From positions 24,454,640 through 24,518,639 of the forward strand of contig OW121744.1 of NCBI GenBank assembly GCA_933228675.1: 64,000 bases of DNA, read 5' to 3'. Position numbers and translations under genes: made by a program. The stretch is from Stomorhina lunata (taxonomy: Eukaryota > Arthropoda > Insecta > Diptera > Rhiniidae). Shown in pieces: positions 49,701 to 59,546 of the stretch. Below the pieces are notes generated by a model. It saw only the letters and a program-made list of their open reading frames with translations. It was not told the DNA's origin and made no database searches. The number at the start of each line of letters is the position of its first letter. Positions within the stretch are counted from its first letter, which is position 1.

Positions 49701-50225
49701 TAATCCTCGAATTTGGCTATCACATATTGACACATTAACAAAAATTCTCGGGTCATTATTAATTTTGCTGACTCTATCTATAGATTCAACGATCTTTTTT
49801 CTCTTCTCCCGACGTTTCTTAAAACTAGTTCTTAAGTTCTTTATTTTTTCTGAAGTAAAGGAGTTTGTTAAGTTAGTTCCAAAGATTTTGGTCCTAACTT
49901 TTTCATAATTATTTACTCTAATTTCTAATGGCAGATGGTGTCTAGATTTAGCGTTACAAAAACTACTATCAGTTCTAAATTCATCATTAACTATATCACT
50001 ATTTTTCTTTTCTAATTTTGAAGGGCTCATACTCTGGATGGAGCAGGGATTTCCTTCTGACGTGAGTCCCCTGTCATTCCCACGCCACTCCTCACATTTT
50101 TTTGTTGGCAAACCGGACATTTTGGAGTAACCACTCCTGGCTTTCCACATCTGTAGCAGAAGAGTGACCGCTGTTCCACCGGACATTCCATAAATACGTG
50201 ACCAGCAGTTCGGCAATTCCAACAA
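46701..50225 (-). CDS. pol: Gypsy pol polyprotein (protease, RT, RNase H, integrase)
   Basis: An open frame of 1174 codons, in the -1 frame relative to gag and overlapping it by 199 bases. It is entered by frameshift rather than its own ATG, so real pol begins near 50098. Domains in order: aspartic protease with LLDSGASVSILG (about 176-186); reverse transcriptase with the YLDD catalytic box (about 482); RNase H with the TDHASLKWLM block (about 697); integrase zinc finger with paired His and CQIC (about 835-885); integrase core with Asp in YIDFLG (~900), Asp in HSDNGMQF (~961) and Glu in NAAERVN (~997). No chromodomain is evident. All catalytic residues are present and there are no internal stops, so the enzyme could be active. 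It makes and integrates the cDNA copy of the element. Confidence 0.96.
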   Translation of the reverse strand: MLELPNCWSRIYGMSGGTAVTLLLQMWKARSGYSKMSGLPTKKCEEWRGNDRGLTSEGNPCSIQSMSPSKLEKKNSDIVNDEFRTDSSFCNAKSRHHLPLEIRVNNYEKVRTKIFGTNLTNSFTSEKIKNLRTSFKKRREKRKKIVESIDRVSKINNDPRIFVNVSICDSQIRGLLDSGASVSILGKNCRELVSNLGLPIQPMLTSVKTASGHHQRLLGKVKTNVRYKDQEHVMLLYLCPDLEQHLYLGIDFWELFGLVPDVDRVEEINLENVHNFIDNQEEYKLRPHSLSEQQQQQLDQVIKCFKTFEENGLGITQLEKHSIKLIEGAVPVKDRHYPISPAVQEITYKEIDTMLKLNVIEESESPWSNRTTVVRKPGKNRFCLDARKLNNLTIKDAYPLQNIDGILSRIDETYYISSVDLKYAFWQIELEEESKPYTAFTVPGRPLYQFRVMPFGLCNAAQRLCRLMDKVIPQRIKENVFIYLDDLLVISSSFEDHLKLLKEVAVCLKKANLTIGLKKSQFCFQELKYLGFIIGGGMLKTDPTKVVAIRNIKVPKTTREVRSFLGTAGWYRRFIKDFATIAAPLTDTLKKAKKFVMNQEAIESFEKLKKALTTAPVLRHPDFRKRFYIQCDASDFGIGAVLYQLNKKEEEHPIAFYSQKLNSCQRKYSVTEKECLAAVMAIKKFRPYVEMMPFTVITDHASLKWLMTLRDLSGRLARWSLLLQAYDFDIEHRKGSDNIVADMLSRSPIEHGMVVEELNSEDLLDFETTEFESEDYLEIVKNINENSNKLPDLKVVDGKVYKKTFVNPTLLEESPWKLWIPSNLTSTIIEKAHLGNTIAHGGIFKTLDRVKRFYYWPKMTIQVKNYVNSCQICKETKCANQNLMPEIGQEVITDRPFQKLYIDFLGKYPRSKSGNCYIFIVVDHFTKFTFLKAMTEATAAKVVKFLVNEIFHKFGVPETIHSDNGMQFVSKTFQEMIEAYKINHIKTAFYSPQSNAAERVNQSVLNAIRTYLEEDHRDWDLYLSEIECALRTSVHSAIGVTPFFALFGLHMFTNGCDYKLARKIASLSDHEVRGLKQNEKLELIREKIKQNMHKAYEKSAKNYNKRARIIKFVPGQEVYRRNNILSDFGKNRNAKFCKKFIKCRIVKPIGNNMYELENLQGRSIGIYHAKDIKI

Positions 50226-51592
50226 ACCAGGGCCTGTTTTTGTACTTGTAGAGCTTCAATTTCAATAACTTCGCGGACCTGGCTGGGCTCGTTATATTGG
50301 TATGTATTTTCATCAAAATAAATCTCATTGACTTGGCGGTTCGCCGCTCGTGATGGGTGCATTATATTACTCCCCTCTCTTCTAGGAAAATTTAATTCCG
50401 CCTCGTTACATTCGATTCGCAGTTGCTCCACGGATGACACGGATATCGGGTAAACTATTCTGGCCAAATTGGGGTTTATATTTCTTTTCATGATTTTAAT
50501 CATGTCATATTCAGGCATGGGCTGGGTAAGTCTTGATCTAAATTTGTTCATTATTTGAAAAAAAGCATCAACTGACTCGTTGTTTCGTTGTTTCCTCTCC
50601 ACTAGATCTCGCATTACCTCAAAATTTGAACGCGGCGTCTGAAATTGAGATTTTAACGCATGACGCAAGACTGGCCAATCCGTCAAACCATGGTTTCCTA
50701 TAAAAGACCAGTACCAATCTTTCACAGACTCTGCAACTATCAAGTGGAAATCCCTAACAACTTCCCTATCGCTAATATTATAATGGGTCTTTAGATGATC
50801 CAAGCGAAAGATGAAATCATCGACCGACATTGATTTGTTGTCGAAAACCAATCCCAACTTGTCGATACGAATTTGCCGGATGTCAAAATTTTCATTTCCG
50901 GTCAAATTTGGACGATTATTATTGTTGACGAGAGTTGGGTTCACTGAAGGGGGTGGATAATTGGGCACAAAATTATAAATTGGGAAAGGATTGCGCGGTA
51001 TTATCCTGTCGGCAACAACATGGTTTGGTGGAAAAACTGGAACTTGATTATTACTATCCACATTTCCAGTATTATTGGTAGCGATTGGATTCGTGTTTGG
51101 CGCTGAAGGCTGTGGAGCAGCAATTTTTGATAGGCTCTGAATAGCCACCGCCAAATCACCCATCGTCTTTTTAACATCAGCCATCTCTTCTTGAACCATT
51201 TTTCTAACTTTGTCCTCTAATGATCGTTGGACACTAAGAGCTTCATCAGCGACCATCTCTCTCACTTCCGGGCCTATATCCTCATTCAAGCTACCATTCG
51301 GCTGAGGAATATTATTAATTATTCCAGGTTGCTGGTGCGAAGCGTTCGTAGGACGTGATGACGTCATTATGGTATTCGATAAGTCAATGAATTGAGCTCC
51401 CACATCGCTATTGTTCGGATTTGACATATTTGGAAACTTTGGCAACTTTGGTTCGGACGGAAATGTGGACCTATTTAAGTCAAACTCAGGTAACCGGTTT
51501 CTTTTTCTATTAGTTTGAATTTCTAAAGACTTTCTACCGAATTCAGTGCTAATTTCTTTCTTTTTAGCTTGGTTTCGGGTTTGAATATTCAT
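50027..51592 (-). CDS. gag: Gypsy gag structural protein
   Basis: 521 residues from ATG 51592 (MNIQTRNQAKKKEIS); the frame upstream to 51646 lacks an earlier ATG. A basic, Pro/Asn-rich first half is followed by the capsid-type Retrotrans_gag region at about 255-400 (FIFRLDHLKTHY, RSNFEVMRDLVERKQR, VDAFFQIMNKFRSRL). Two zinc knuckles near the end follow: CWNCRTAGHVFMEC is canonical CCHC, while CYRCGKPGVVTPKC has Val in place of His. Gag coats the RNA and forms the virus-like particle. The last ~65 codons overlap pol and contain the slippery site. Confidence 0.94.
   Translation of the reverse strand: MNIQTRNQAKKKEISTEFGRKSLEIQTNRKRNRLPEFDLNRSTFPSEPKLPKFPNMSNPNNSDVGAQFIDLSNTIMTSSRPTNASHQQPGIINNIPQPNGSLNEDIGPEVREMVADEALSVQRSLEDKVRKMVQEEMADVKKTMGDLAVAIQSLSKIAAPQPSAPNTNPIATNNTGNVDSNNQVPVFPPNHVVADRIIPRNPFPIYNFVPNYPPPSVNPTLVNNNNRPNLTGNENFDIRQIRIDKLGLVFDNKSMSVDDFIFRLDHLKTHYNISDREVVRDFHLIVAESVKDWYWSFIGNHGLTDWPVLRHALKSQFQTPRSNFEVMRDLVERKQRNNESVDAFFQIMNKFRSRLTQPMPEYDMIKIMKRNINPNLARIVYPISVSSVEQLRIECNEAELNFPRREGSNIMHPSRAANRQVNEIYFDENTYQYNEPSQVREVIEIEALQVQKQALVCWNCRTAGHVFMECPVEQRSLFCYRCGKPGVVTPKCPVCQQKNVRSGVGMTGDSRQKEIPAPSRV
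50096..50102 (-). promoter_or_regulatory. gag-pol -1 frameshift site (A AAA AAT)
   Basis: Read on the minus strand in the gag frame, CAA AAA AAT contains the heptamer A AAA AAT, an X XXY YYZ slippery sequence at the end of a 7-A run. Slipping back one base gives AAA AAA and continues into pol (KKCEEWRGN). Just downstream GTGAG can pair with CTCAC about 24 bases later, a possible stimulatory stem. Confidence 0.8.
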
Positions 51593-52554
51593 CACCACAA
51601 CTCGAAAGTGAAAAACGAATAAGCTTATATGGATATTGCCAGACAAGCGTACGTAATTGAATTTTGTTAATTAATATAAAAAAAAACTAAATGTACTTAT
51701 GGTAACTTAAAAAAAAAATATAACTCGAACATAAACTATAAAGAAACTAAGAAAAAATTATATAAAGAGACTAAATCGTAAAAAAAAACATAAAAAGAAG
51801 TTAATAAACATAAAATTAGAATGAACACAAAAATAAATACCTAAGACTAATTTCATACAAATATACGTAAGTTAAATAAAATATATTATAAAAATAATAA
51901 AAATTAAAAAAAAACAAAACATAAGTTAAGATTTTAGGAAATGGAATTTGAATATATAATGATAAAGGGGTGGAGAAAGAAAGTGGTAAAGTTATCGGTT
52001 TAATTTTTGGTACTCTTACTTGGAGCATTATGCATTTGGTGTCTCAATCATATTTATTCAAAATATTTGCTGGAATAGATACACATTGGTGTTACCTTAG
52101 TTAACACTCAAAGGCCTATACAAAATCAAATATATTTGTTACATCTGACCTCCGGATGTAATCCTGAGCGGCTAACAAAATATATTTTTATTTGCACAAG
52201 TTTTGTAACTATCATGAAAACTCTAATTGAAAACACAATTACAAAAAAAAAATACATTACAGATAAGGCCTCATTTTCAAAACTCTATGAAATGTATTTG
52301 TTGAAAACTTATTTGATATGCATATACAGATGAATATCTTTTATATTTTTCATTCTGTACAACAGGCTTCAGGACATTGTTGTCCGGACAGGAACAGCGA
52401 GTTTTAAAATGTTATCGATCTCTACATACATATCTAATTTTGGGTTATTTCTTTAAAATTTAATATATTATTGACTTGTGTTTAGATATTATACACAAAA
52501 AAAAATCTTACATTTTTCTTTTGAGTGCTATCGCTCACAAAAAAAAATGTTGTT
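51593..52554 (-). other. Gypsy 5' leader between primer site and gag
   Basis: About 960 bases of AT-rich untranslated leader. The frames at 51816-52028 and 52136-52333 show no domain. Packaging signals would be expected here, but none can be named from sequence. Confidence 0.5.
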
Positions 52555-52572
52555 TCATTAACTTGGGCGCCA
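52555..52572 (-). promoter_or_regulatory. Gypsy primer binding site (tRNA-Lys-like)
   Basis: Three bases inside the 5' LTR the minus strand reads TGGCGCCCAAGTTA, starting at the TGG that pairs with tRNA CCA. TGGCGCCCAA fits a Lys-type tRNA 3' end. The exact tRNA is inferred. Confidence 0.75.
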
Positions 52573-52575
52573 TAT

Positions 52576-54731
52576 TGTTACGTGACCGTTTTTGATGCTG
52601 AGTGGCCATTAACTAGCTCAGAAGCATGGAGCCGTTTGGGAGTGGATTGATTGACCCCCCACTCAGACCTCTGGACCGTACCAATAAATTGAATGGAATC
52701 AAAATAAACATACATTACTTACACAAACAAACGACACCTACATAAAGGGAAAAGCTGGAGTTTTCCTACCGCCCATTACCCAACCATGGTCACGTCCATC
52801 CGGGAGACTTTTGTTCATGACCCCGTATCCCGATTTTCTTTACCACTTACTATCCTTTCCTTCCCCTTCTAAGTAACTTTTACTCGAACATATTCATGTT
52901 AACACTCAAGACATTATTTATTCATATAAACTTAAATTTAAAATTAATATAAATGAGCTTAAGACACTTAATATAATAGCAAAGACAAATACCACTATGA
53001 ATAATAAAAAGAAAATAAACAAAAGTAACCGGAAATCAAACAACGTTTAAAGAAAATTTAATTACTTGTTATTCAGGCGTTTTTACACCACTATGGGAAT
53101 ATTTATTCTTTTTTTAAGAGTTACCAATCTTTTCAAAAACCTACTCACTATTAAGCTCGCTTTTCACTCAGAGCTGTTACTATTTAATCTAAAACTGGTC
53201 TGAAGGAGCTCCCTAAAATCAGCGACGAAACCTTAAAACCTATTTTCAAAACCAAAAGTGAGTAACCTTTCTTAAGACTGTCTATGCCTGGGAATCTCTT
53301 TTTTTTTTTTCTTTAGTAGCAATTTGATTTTTGGTTTTTACTTTATAACATAAAAAAAAACTAAAACTCTTAACACACAAAATATATTATGATGTGAAGT
53401 TCAAAATTAAATACTTATTCTAATATTTCTAAATTCCAAAAAGTTATTTTCTCGATTATTAAAAGAAGAGAGTTAAGACTTTCTATATATATATAATTAA
53501 TCTAAATAATAAATTCTTAAAAATTAATCTAGATAATAAATTCTTAAAAAAAACTATTTTTTTTCTGAGTTGGTTGTAAACGCAACTCTATAGGGGGCAA
53601 TAAATGATTATATATATATTTTTTTTTTTTTTTATCAACTATTTCACCGGACTCTTTTATATTCTCCAGATTTTTTTTTTTTTTTTTTTTTTGTCGCTAT
53701 TGACATAAGTATACCGTGGCACATTCGAAATATATAAGGATAATTGGGTTACCTGGTGATTTAGGGATTTGTCTTGAGATATGTTCCATACCCATTCAAC
53801 CAATATAAAAAGAAACTCAGGAGAACTTTTCTGGAAGCTTCTTGAAGTATAACCTTCTGGTCCTGCTCCAGGGAGCTGTCTTCCACCTTCCAAAACATAA
53901 ATTCACATCACTATACAAATAATTCAAGTTAACAAATAACACTTACGTTCTCCTGTTTTATGATTCAAGACTCGTAATTCCCTCCCTACACTTAGATTCC
54001 CTAAGAATCTTTGCAATATCATAAAAAAAAATTGGAATCCAATTATCTAAAATTTTAGACAAATTAATACACAAAAAAAATAAAACTGTCTTCACAAGGT
54101 CTTACTTTTCCTTCCGCAATTTATATTTTTTTAAAGACTGTTGTTTTTTTTTTAAATTATATTATTTCTTGATTTAAATTAAAAAAAAATCCGTTTATAA
54201 AAAGAAATCTTTTTATTTGCACTCGCACTGATGATATGCCACTCTACCTTTTTGTTTTGTTTGTCTCTTCTCATTATATCGGCTAGGCCTTTATATAGCC
54301 CCCACGGCTTTGTACTTAAGTTCCAATAAGCAATTTTTATTATTTTTGTTTTCCAAGCGCGTTTTTTTTTTTTCTCTCTAAAATTCTTCTCTTTCTTGTA
54401 AAAAAAAAACTAAAGCTTAATCAAAACTGTCGGTCCCTGTCCTTCAAACCTTCTCATCATACCCCGCCTAAAATTCAAAAACATTTTCATACTAACCGCC
54501 AATTCATTGATCAAAACCTTTTACTACACCCGCCATAATATTTCGGTCATTCACAATAGCCTATGCAACAAGACAAAACGCTTCCCAACACTATAACATA
54601 TGCTTACTAAACACACCTAATATGTCTACCGCACATGTTTTACATTGATAACCACTAGACAGATCACAACATCGGAGTAAAACAAAAAAATAATAAACAA
54701 AAAAAAAACTAAGTGACTGGCCACCGCAACA
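52576..54731 (-). repeat. 5' LTR of the Gypsy element (2156 bp)
   Basis: Drives transcription on the minus strand. TATA box TATATAAAGG at 54288-54297; transcription probably starts about 25-30 bases beyond. Nearly identical to 42850-45004 apart from one extra T. Its outer edge (CCACCGCAACA, to 54731) joins AATTTTTTA of the interrupted minisatellite. Confidence 0.95.
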
Positions 54732-56240
54732 AATTTTTTAATAGAAAAATTTTTTAATATAAAAATATTTATAAAAAATTTTTCGATATAAAAATTTTTA
54801 TAGAAAATTTTTCGATATAAAAATTTTTATAGAAAATTTATCGATATAAAAATTTTTATAGAAAATTTTTCGATATAAAAATTGTTTGATAGAAAAATTT
54901 TTTATACAAATTTTTTCGATATAAACATTTTTATTGAAAATTTTTCGATATAAAAATTTTTTAGAAAATTTTTCGATATAAAAATTTTTATAGAAAATTT
55001 TTCGATATAAAAATTTTTTAATAAAAAATTTTTTTATAAAAGTTTTTATAGAAAATTTTTTGATATAAAAACTTTTATAGACGATTTTCGATATAAAAAT
55101 TTTTCCATATAAAAATTTTTATAGAAAAATTTTCGGTATTAAAATTTTTATAGAAAATTTTTCAATATAAAAATTTTTATAGAAAATTTTTCGATTTAAA
55201 AATTTTTATAGAAAATTTTTCGATACAAAAATTTTTAAAGAAAATTTTTCGATATAAAAACATTCATAGAAAAATTTTTACAGAAAGTTTTTCGATAGAA
55301 AAATTGTTTGATATAAAAATTTGTAGATAAAATAATTCTATAAAAATTTTTCGATATACAAATTTTTATAGAAAATTTTTCGATAGAAAAATTTTTTTAG
55401 ACAATTTCTTATATAAAATTTTTTAATATGAAAATTTTTATAAACAATTTTTGATATAAAAATGATAATAGAAATTTTTTCGATATAAAAATTTTTATAG
55501 AAAATTTTTTGATATAAAAATTTTTATGGAAAATGTTTTAATATAAAAATTTTTATAGAAAATTTTTCAATGTAAAAATTTGTATAGTAAATTTTTCAAT
55601 ATAAAAATTTGTATAGTAAATTTTTCGATACAAAAATTTTTATAGAAAAGTTTTGATACAAAAATTTTTAGATATAAACATTTTTACAGAAAATTTTCTA
55701 TAAACATTTCTATAGACAATTTTCAATATGAACAATTTTTCGATATAATAATATTTATAGAAAATTTTTCAATATAAAAATTCTTATAGATTATTTTTAA
55801 ATATAAAAATTTTTATAGAAAATTTTTTTTTAATATAAAAAGTTTTCGAAAACATTTTTATAGAAAATTTTTCGATATAAAAATTTTTATAGAACATTTT
55901 TCGATATAAACATTTTTGTAGAAAATTTTTCGATATAAAAAATTTTATTGAAATTTTTTATAGAAAAATTTTCAATAAAAAATTTTTATAGAAAATTTTT
56001 CTATATAAAAATTTTTATAAAAAATTTTCGATAAACATTTCTATAGAAAATTTTCATATTAAAAATTTTTGTAGAAAATTTTTTGATATAAAAATATTTA
56101 TAGAAAATATTTAAATTTAATTTTTAGATATAAAAATTTTAATCAAAAATTTTTCGATAAAATAAATAATAAACATTTTTATAGAAAATTCTTTAATGAA
56201 ATTTTTTTAAATAAAATTTGTACAGAAAAATTTTCAAAAC
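54732..56240 (+). repeat. Minisatellite array D, right part (29-bp unit)
   Basis: Continuation of the array at 41975-42849, same unit (TATAGAAAATTTTTCGATAT) and same orientation, with more decay toward 56240. Removing the Gypsy element would give one array of about 2.4 kb. Confidence 0.92.
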
Positions 56241-57779
56241 AATTTTTATATGTTATTACCAATTTATTTTATTCATTTGGCTTAAACTGAGTTCTTACCA
56301 TGACATACAAAAACATTTGCCGTGTAAACACATACTGCAAATCACAGAGTTGTTTTTGATATTATATTTCCAATATTGTTTTGCACAGTTCTCATCTCTA
56401 TTTGGGGCTGCCACACTTACTGTGGATCTAATAAAACAAAAATATTATATTTAAAATTAAATAGTTTGTATTAAACATTCTAATATAATCATAAAAAGGG
56501 ATACTTTTTAAACATTGGAAGTCAGTTATGTAATGAATTTTTCAAATTAGAGTTTTAAATATTGTGTTGAGTGTATGCCACAACTATCTGGTAACATGGC
56601 TTGGAAAATTTCTAATTTCCAGTTTGTATTTGTTTCCCTTCTCAAGAGAATTTTTTCACTTACAAAATTATTAGCACAATTTGTCCCTACAGAAGAGGTT
56701 AAGAATTATCTATAAAAAATTAAATAATTTCACATAATTTAAAGACCAAATTGAGGAAATAATTAAACTAAATGAAGTGCGAATGGAGAAATGTGTTCTA
56801 AAATAAAAATCAGTAAAATATTCCAAAAAGAATTAAGAAGCCGATAGATTGAAGAAAAGAGATAATTTATTCACAGCAAAATTGATATTCGCAGTGTTTG
56901 TTGGTGTTGGTGCTAAATATTCATGTGCTTCTGCCGAAAGAAATTCAAAAGAAAAGAAAGAAAAATGATAAAAATACGTAACATTCAGACGTCTTAAGTT
57001 TGGAAATTTAAATAAAATTCATCTATAGTTAATAATTAGCTGATTTTGCAGAAAATTTAAAAATAAGGTAAAATTACTAACAAAGTAATGCTGAATTTGC
57101 AAAAGTTTTTTTTGTGTTTAAAATGTTTCAGTTATTCGGAAATTTGCTTGTGAGCTTAAACAGATACAAACAATTTGTATCTTTATCCAGCATTTGTACT
57201 TGGTTTTAAATTATAGACATTCGAAATTAAAAACCTTTGCCATGCCTAGACATATATATATTTTTTTACTCTGTATCATGGCTCTGTATTATTCAAAATT
57301 TTATATTAGACATCATGAATCATTCCTCTGTTTGTACATGTTTCCAGTCAGTGTATTTGTTGTGCCCGTTACCCACACGAGACGTTTTATTGGTATTGCA
57401 AATCATGGTGTAATTGCCAACAAAAATCTAAGAAAGAAGCTGAATAATTCGTCAAGTTCAATGCGTTTAAGGCCAACTATTATTCCCGTCTTTTTAAATT
57501 ATTTTTGTAATGTTGTTTTTTGTTCTAATTTTCTATTTGTTAGTCAACTGTTGCGATGTCTGGTCATATGGTAAAGAGTAGGTAGGGGAAACTTTGCTGT
57601 ATCTGAATGGCCTTTATTGTTTATTTTTAAATCTATGAACGTATATAAATTTTCTATGACATTTATTAACGAATTTATTTGTTTTTCCCAATATATTGTC
57701 TTGGTTTATATCTCATTTGTTTCTAACAAGGAAAAGTGTTGTTAAAACATTGTTTCTATACCCTTCACCAATAGTCGGT
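56241..57779. other. AT-rich intergenic, no supported gene
   Basis: A 126-codon plus-strand frame at 57194-57574 contains a stretch of hydrophobic residues (IFLLCIMALYYS) but no domain, splice context or start signal that I can support. A smaller frame at 56218-56454 is also unsupported. Confidence 0.45.
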
Positions 57780-58050
57780 AAGCCCGCCTGTTTGTACTCA
57801 CTTAAATGGCCTATATGTTACAACTTGTTAAGGTCAAAGGGCAAACACGTTTTAGAACTTTATACGCTTTGATCTTGTGCGCATATTCTCCAATTTTGTA
57901 GTTCAAGCTTTAAAAGATTTTCTTCTACTTGGTCTTTCCATCGAAGTTTCGTACGTCCTTTTCTACATGTCCTAACCGCGCTTTATTATGTCAATAGATT
58001 TTACAGCTCATGGTTCCGTTGACGCAGCTTTTAAATTTATTAATTTAACA
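57780..58050 (-). repeat. LINE C-terminal fragment
   Basis: Matches 61835-62215 through GGTCAAAGGGCAAACACGTT, TTTGATCTTGTGCGCATATT and CTTGGTCTTTCCATCGAAGT. On the minus strand the last of these encodes RWKDQVEE, the conserved end of an insect LINE reverse transcriptase frame. Confidence 0.65.
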
Positions 58051-58104
58051 TAGATTCTTTCTCTCAAAAGCTTCATCTGCTTGTGTAAGTACCCATAGTT
58101 ATCT

Positions 58105-58520
58105 AGTTAGGTTAGGTTTAAAAGGCGATGTCAAATTTAAAAACATTTTCATTCGAAGACCCTTACGGCCCATAGTGATCCTAAGTAGAAAAGAGAGCAG
58201 CATAGAAGCTCTAGAATTAAGTATGGAAAATAATAGCAGTAGTACGATATAAAGCTATAGAACAAACTAAGCAATCTGAGTCAAACTATAAAACCTACTA
58301 CATCACTCAATTAACACTGCTGTAAGTTACTTGTGGAATTTGCTACCCAGAAATTGAAGTCTTTTGTTCTGAAGCATAGTTAAGTTCAACAGATGCGGAC
58401 GAGTCCTTGTCTGACCACAGTCTACATATGTCCGGAATTTTTCTACCCCACCCGTTTAGTCTAGAGTTTAGGGCACAGTTGATGGTCGCTTAGTTTGCCT
58501 AAGCATTTTCTTAAATTTCG
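58105..58520 (-). repeat. LINE 3' end of the same family as 10180-10800
   Basis: On the minus strand GGATCACTATGGGCCGTAAG leads to TTTTAAACCTAACCTAAC (58108-58126), the same 3' UTR and CCTAACCTAA terminus as at 10732-10797. Upstream a CRLWSDKDSSASVE-like stretch resembles the C-terminal zinc-type motif of such elements. Stops throughout. Confidence 0.65.
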
Positions 58521-59459
58521 TATAGAAAACTCTCGCATTGCTTAAATCATAGTTTAGTTATTACAGGCTTATACATATTTTAACTCATGAGTTGTTATCA
58601 GTAAATGTCATCCTAGACGACCTTATTATATTCTTATGCGTTGAACACCTTAGTTCGTATTGGACTGTAGTCAAAGAAGAAATGATATATGTCTTTTTGT
58701 TTGTCTTAGGTCTTCTCCAAGATTTGAGGTATCGTGATCAGATCTTCACGATACGTCGTATGGTCGATAGAATCGTATATGAGGCTTAAACCTTTATAAT
58801 TAGCTCAAACGGTTTTATCTTATTTTTTGTGCGCTGGACAGAGACTTCTATCGTCAGGCATACGTTCTTTTAACCATCACCCCTGGCCTTAAAAACTCTG
58901 CAGTCAATATACCGACCATATACCCCCAATCTTTATAAATCTAGGATTTATCTATATACATACATAAATCTGCCACGTTAAGCTTTTAAATTTTAAAAAT
59001 TATAGATTGTAGTTTTTAGTCTATACTAAATTTAGCACTTTAAATATTTATTATCATTTCTAGGAAATAGCGCTTATCTTTTTAAGTCATGTTTAAAGTA
59101 TTTGTGATTTGTTTTAAATCACTTACAAATACAAAAGCAATACTACCATTTAGGTAATTGTATATGGAGTATATACGAAATGGGTAACCTTCTTTGGAAA
59201 GGGGATAGTAGAATGATGAAAGGTGCAAAAAAAGAAAGATAAAACTTTATATTATTCAACACTATAACTGCACGTCATATCTATTTCTAGAGCTGTGAAG
59301 TTGTGCCATTTGTTGTTATTTAGACGCATTGTTTAAGCTTTTTTGTTCTACAGACAATTTTATTTATTTTTCGTCGACGGCGTGTTATTGCTGTACGCTT
59401 ACCGCCGACGGAAGATGCTGTGGTAATTAATTATTTTAATAGACTGATTACATAAATTG
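58521..59459. other. Intergenic, no gene seen
   Basis: May include more decayed LINE sequence up to about 58900. Nothing can be named with confidence. Confidence 0.4.
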
Positions 59460-59546
59460 ATGTTACCGAGACCGGCTATCGAACCCAGGCTCAATATGAT
59501 GTTATGCTTAGTAGTCGACGTGCTAAGTAACTTAGCCACAATAAAC
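59460..59546 (-). repeat. tRNA-derived SINE head
   Basis: On the minus strand TGGCTAAGTTAC (59538-59527) matches a tRNA A box and GGGTTCGATAGCC (59486-59474) a B box, 41 bases apart, with tRNA-like TTAGCACGTCGACTA between. No full cloverleaf is obvious, so a SINE head or decayed tRNA gene is more likely than a working tRNA. Confidence 0.5.

Larger units (their letters stand above)
42850..54731 (-). mobile_element. Complete Ty3/Gypsy LTR retrotransposon (11,882 bp)
   Basis: Bounded by near-identical direct LTRs, with TGTT...AACA termini and AATT on both sides (42846-42849 and 54732-54735), the 4-bp target duplication usual for Gypsy integrases. Order on the minus strand: 5' LTR (54731-52576), primer binding site, ~0.95-kb leader, gag, pol in the -1 frame, 1.7 kb of non-gag/pol sequence that includes a nested Helitron, 3' LTR (45004-42850). 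No envelope-like frame seen. Both main reading frames are uninterrupted and the LTRs differ by about 1 base, so insertion is very recent. It sits inside minisatellite D. Confidence 0.96.

Noticed and set aside
47920..49908. Plus-strand frames opposite pol and gag
   Set aside because: Antisense shadows of intact polyprotein genes, without motifs.
57194..57574. 126-codon plus-strand frame
   Set aside because: No recognisable domain, poor start context and no introns or neighbours. A frame of this length can occur by chance in 64 kb. Kept out of the gene list but worth an RNA check.
59380..59415. Hairpin from CGTCGACGGCG and CGCCGACGG
   Set aside because: The two GC-rich blocks do not pair well when aligned base by base.
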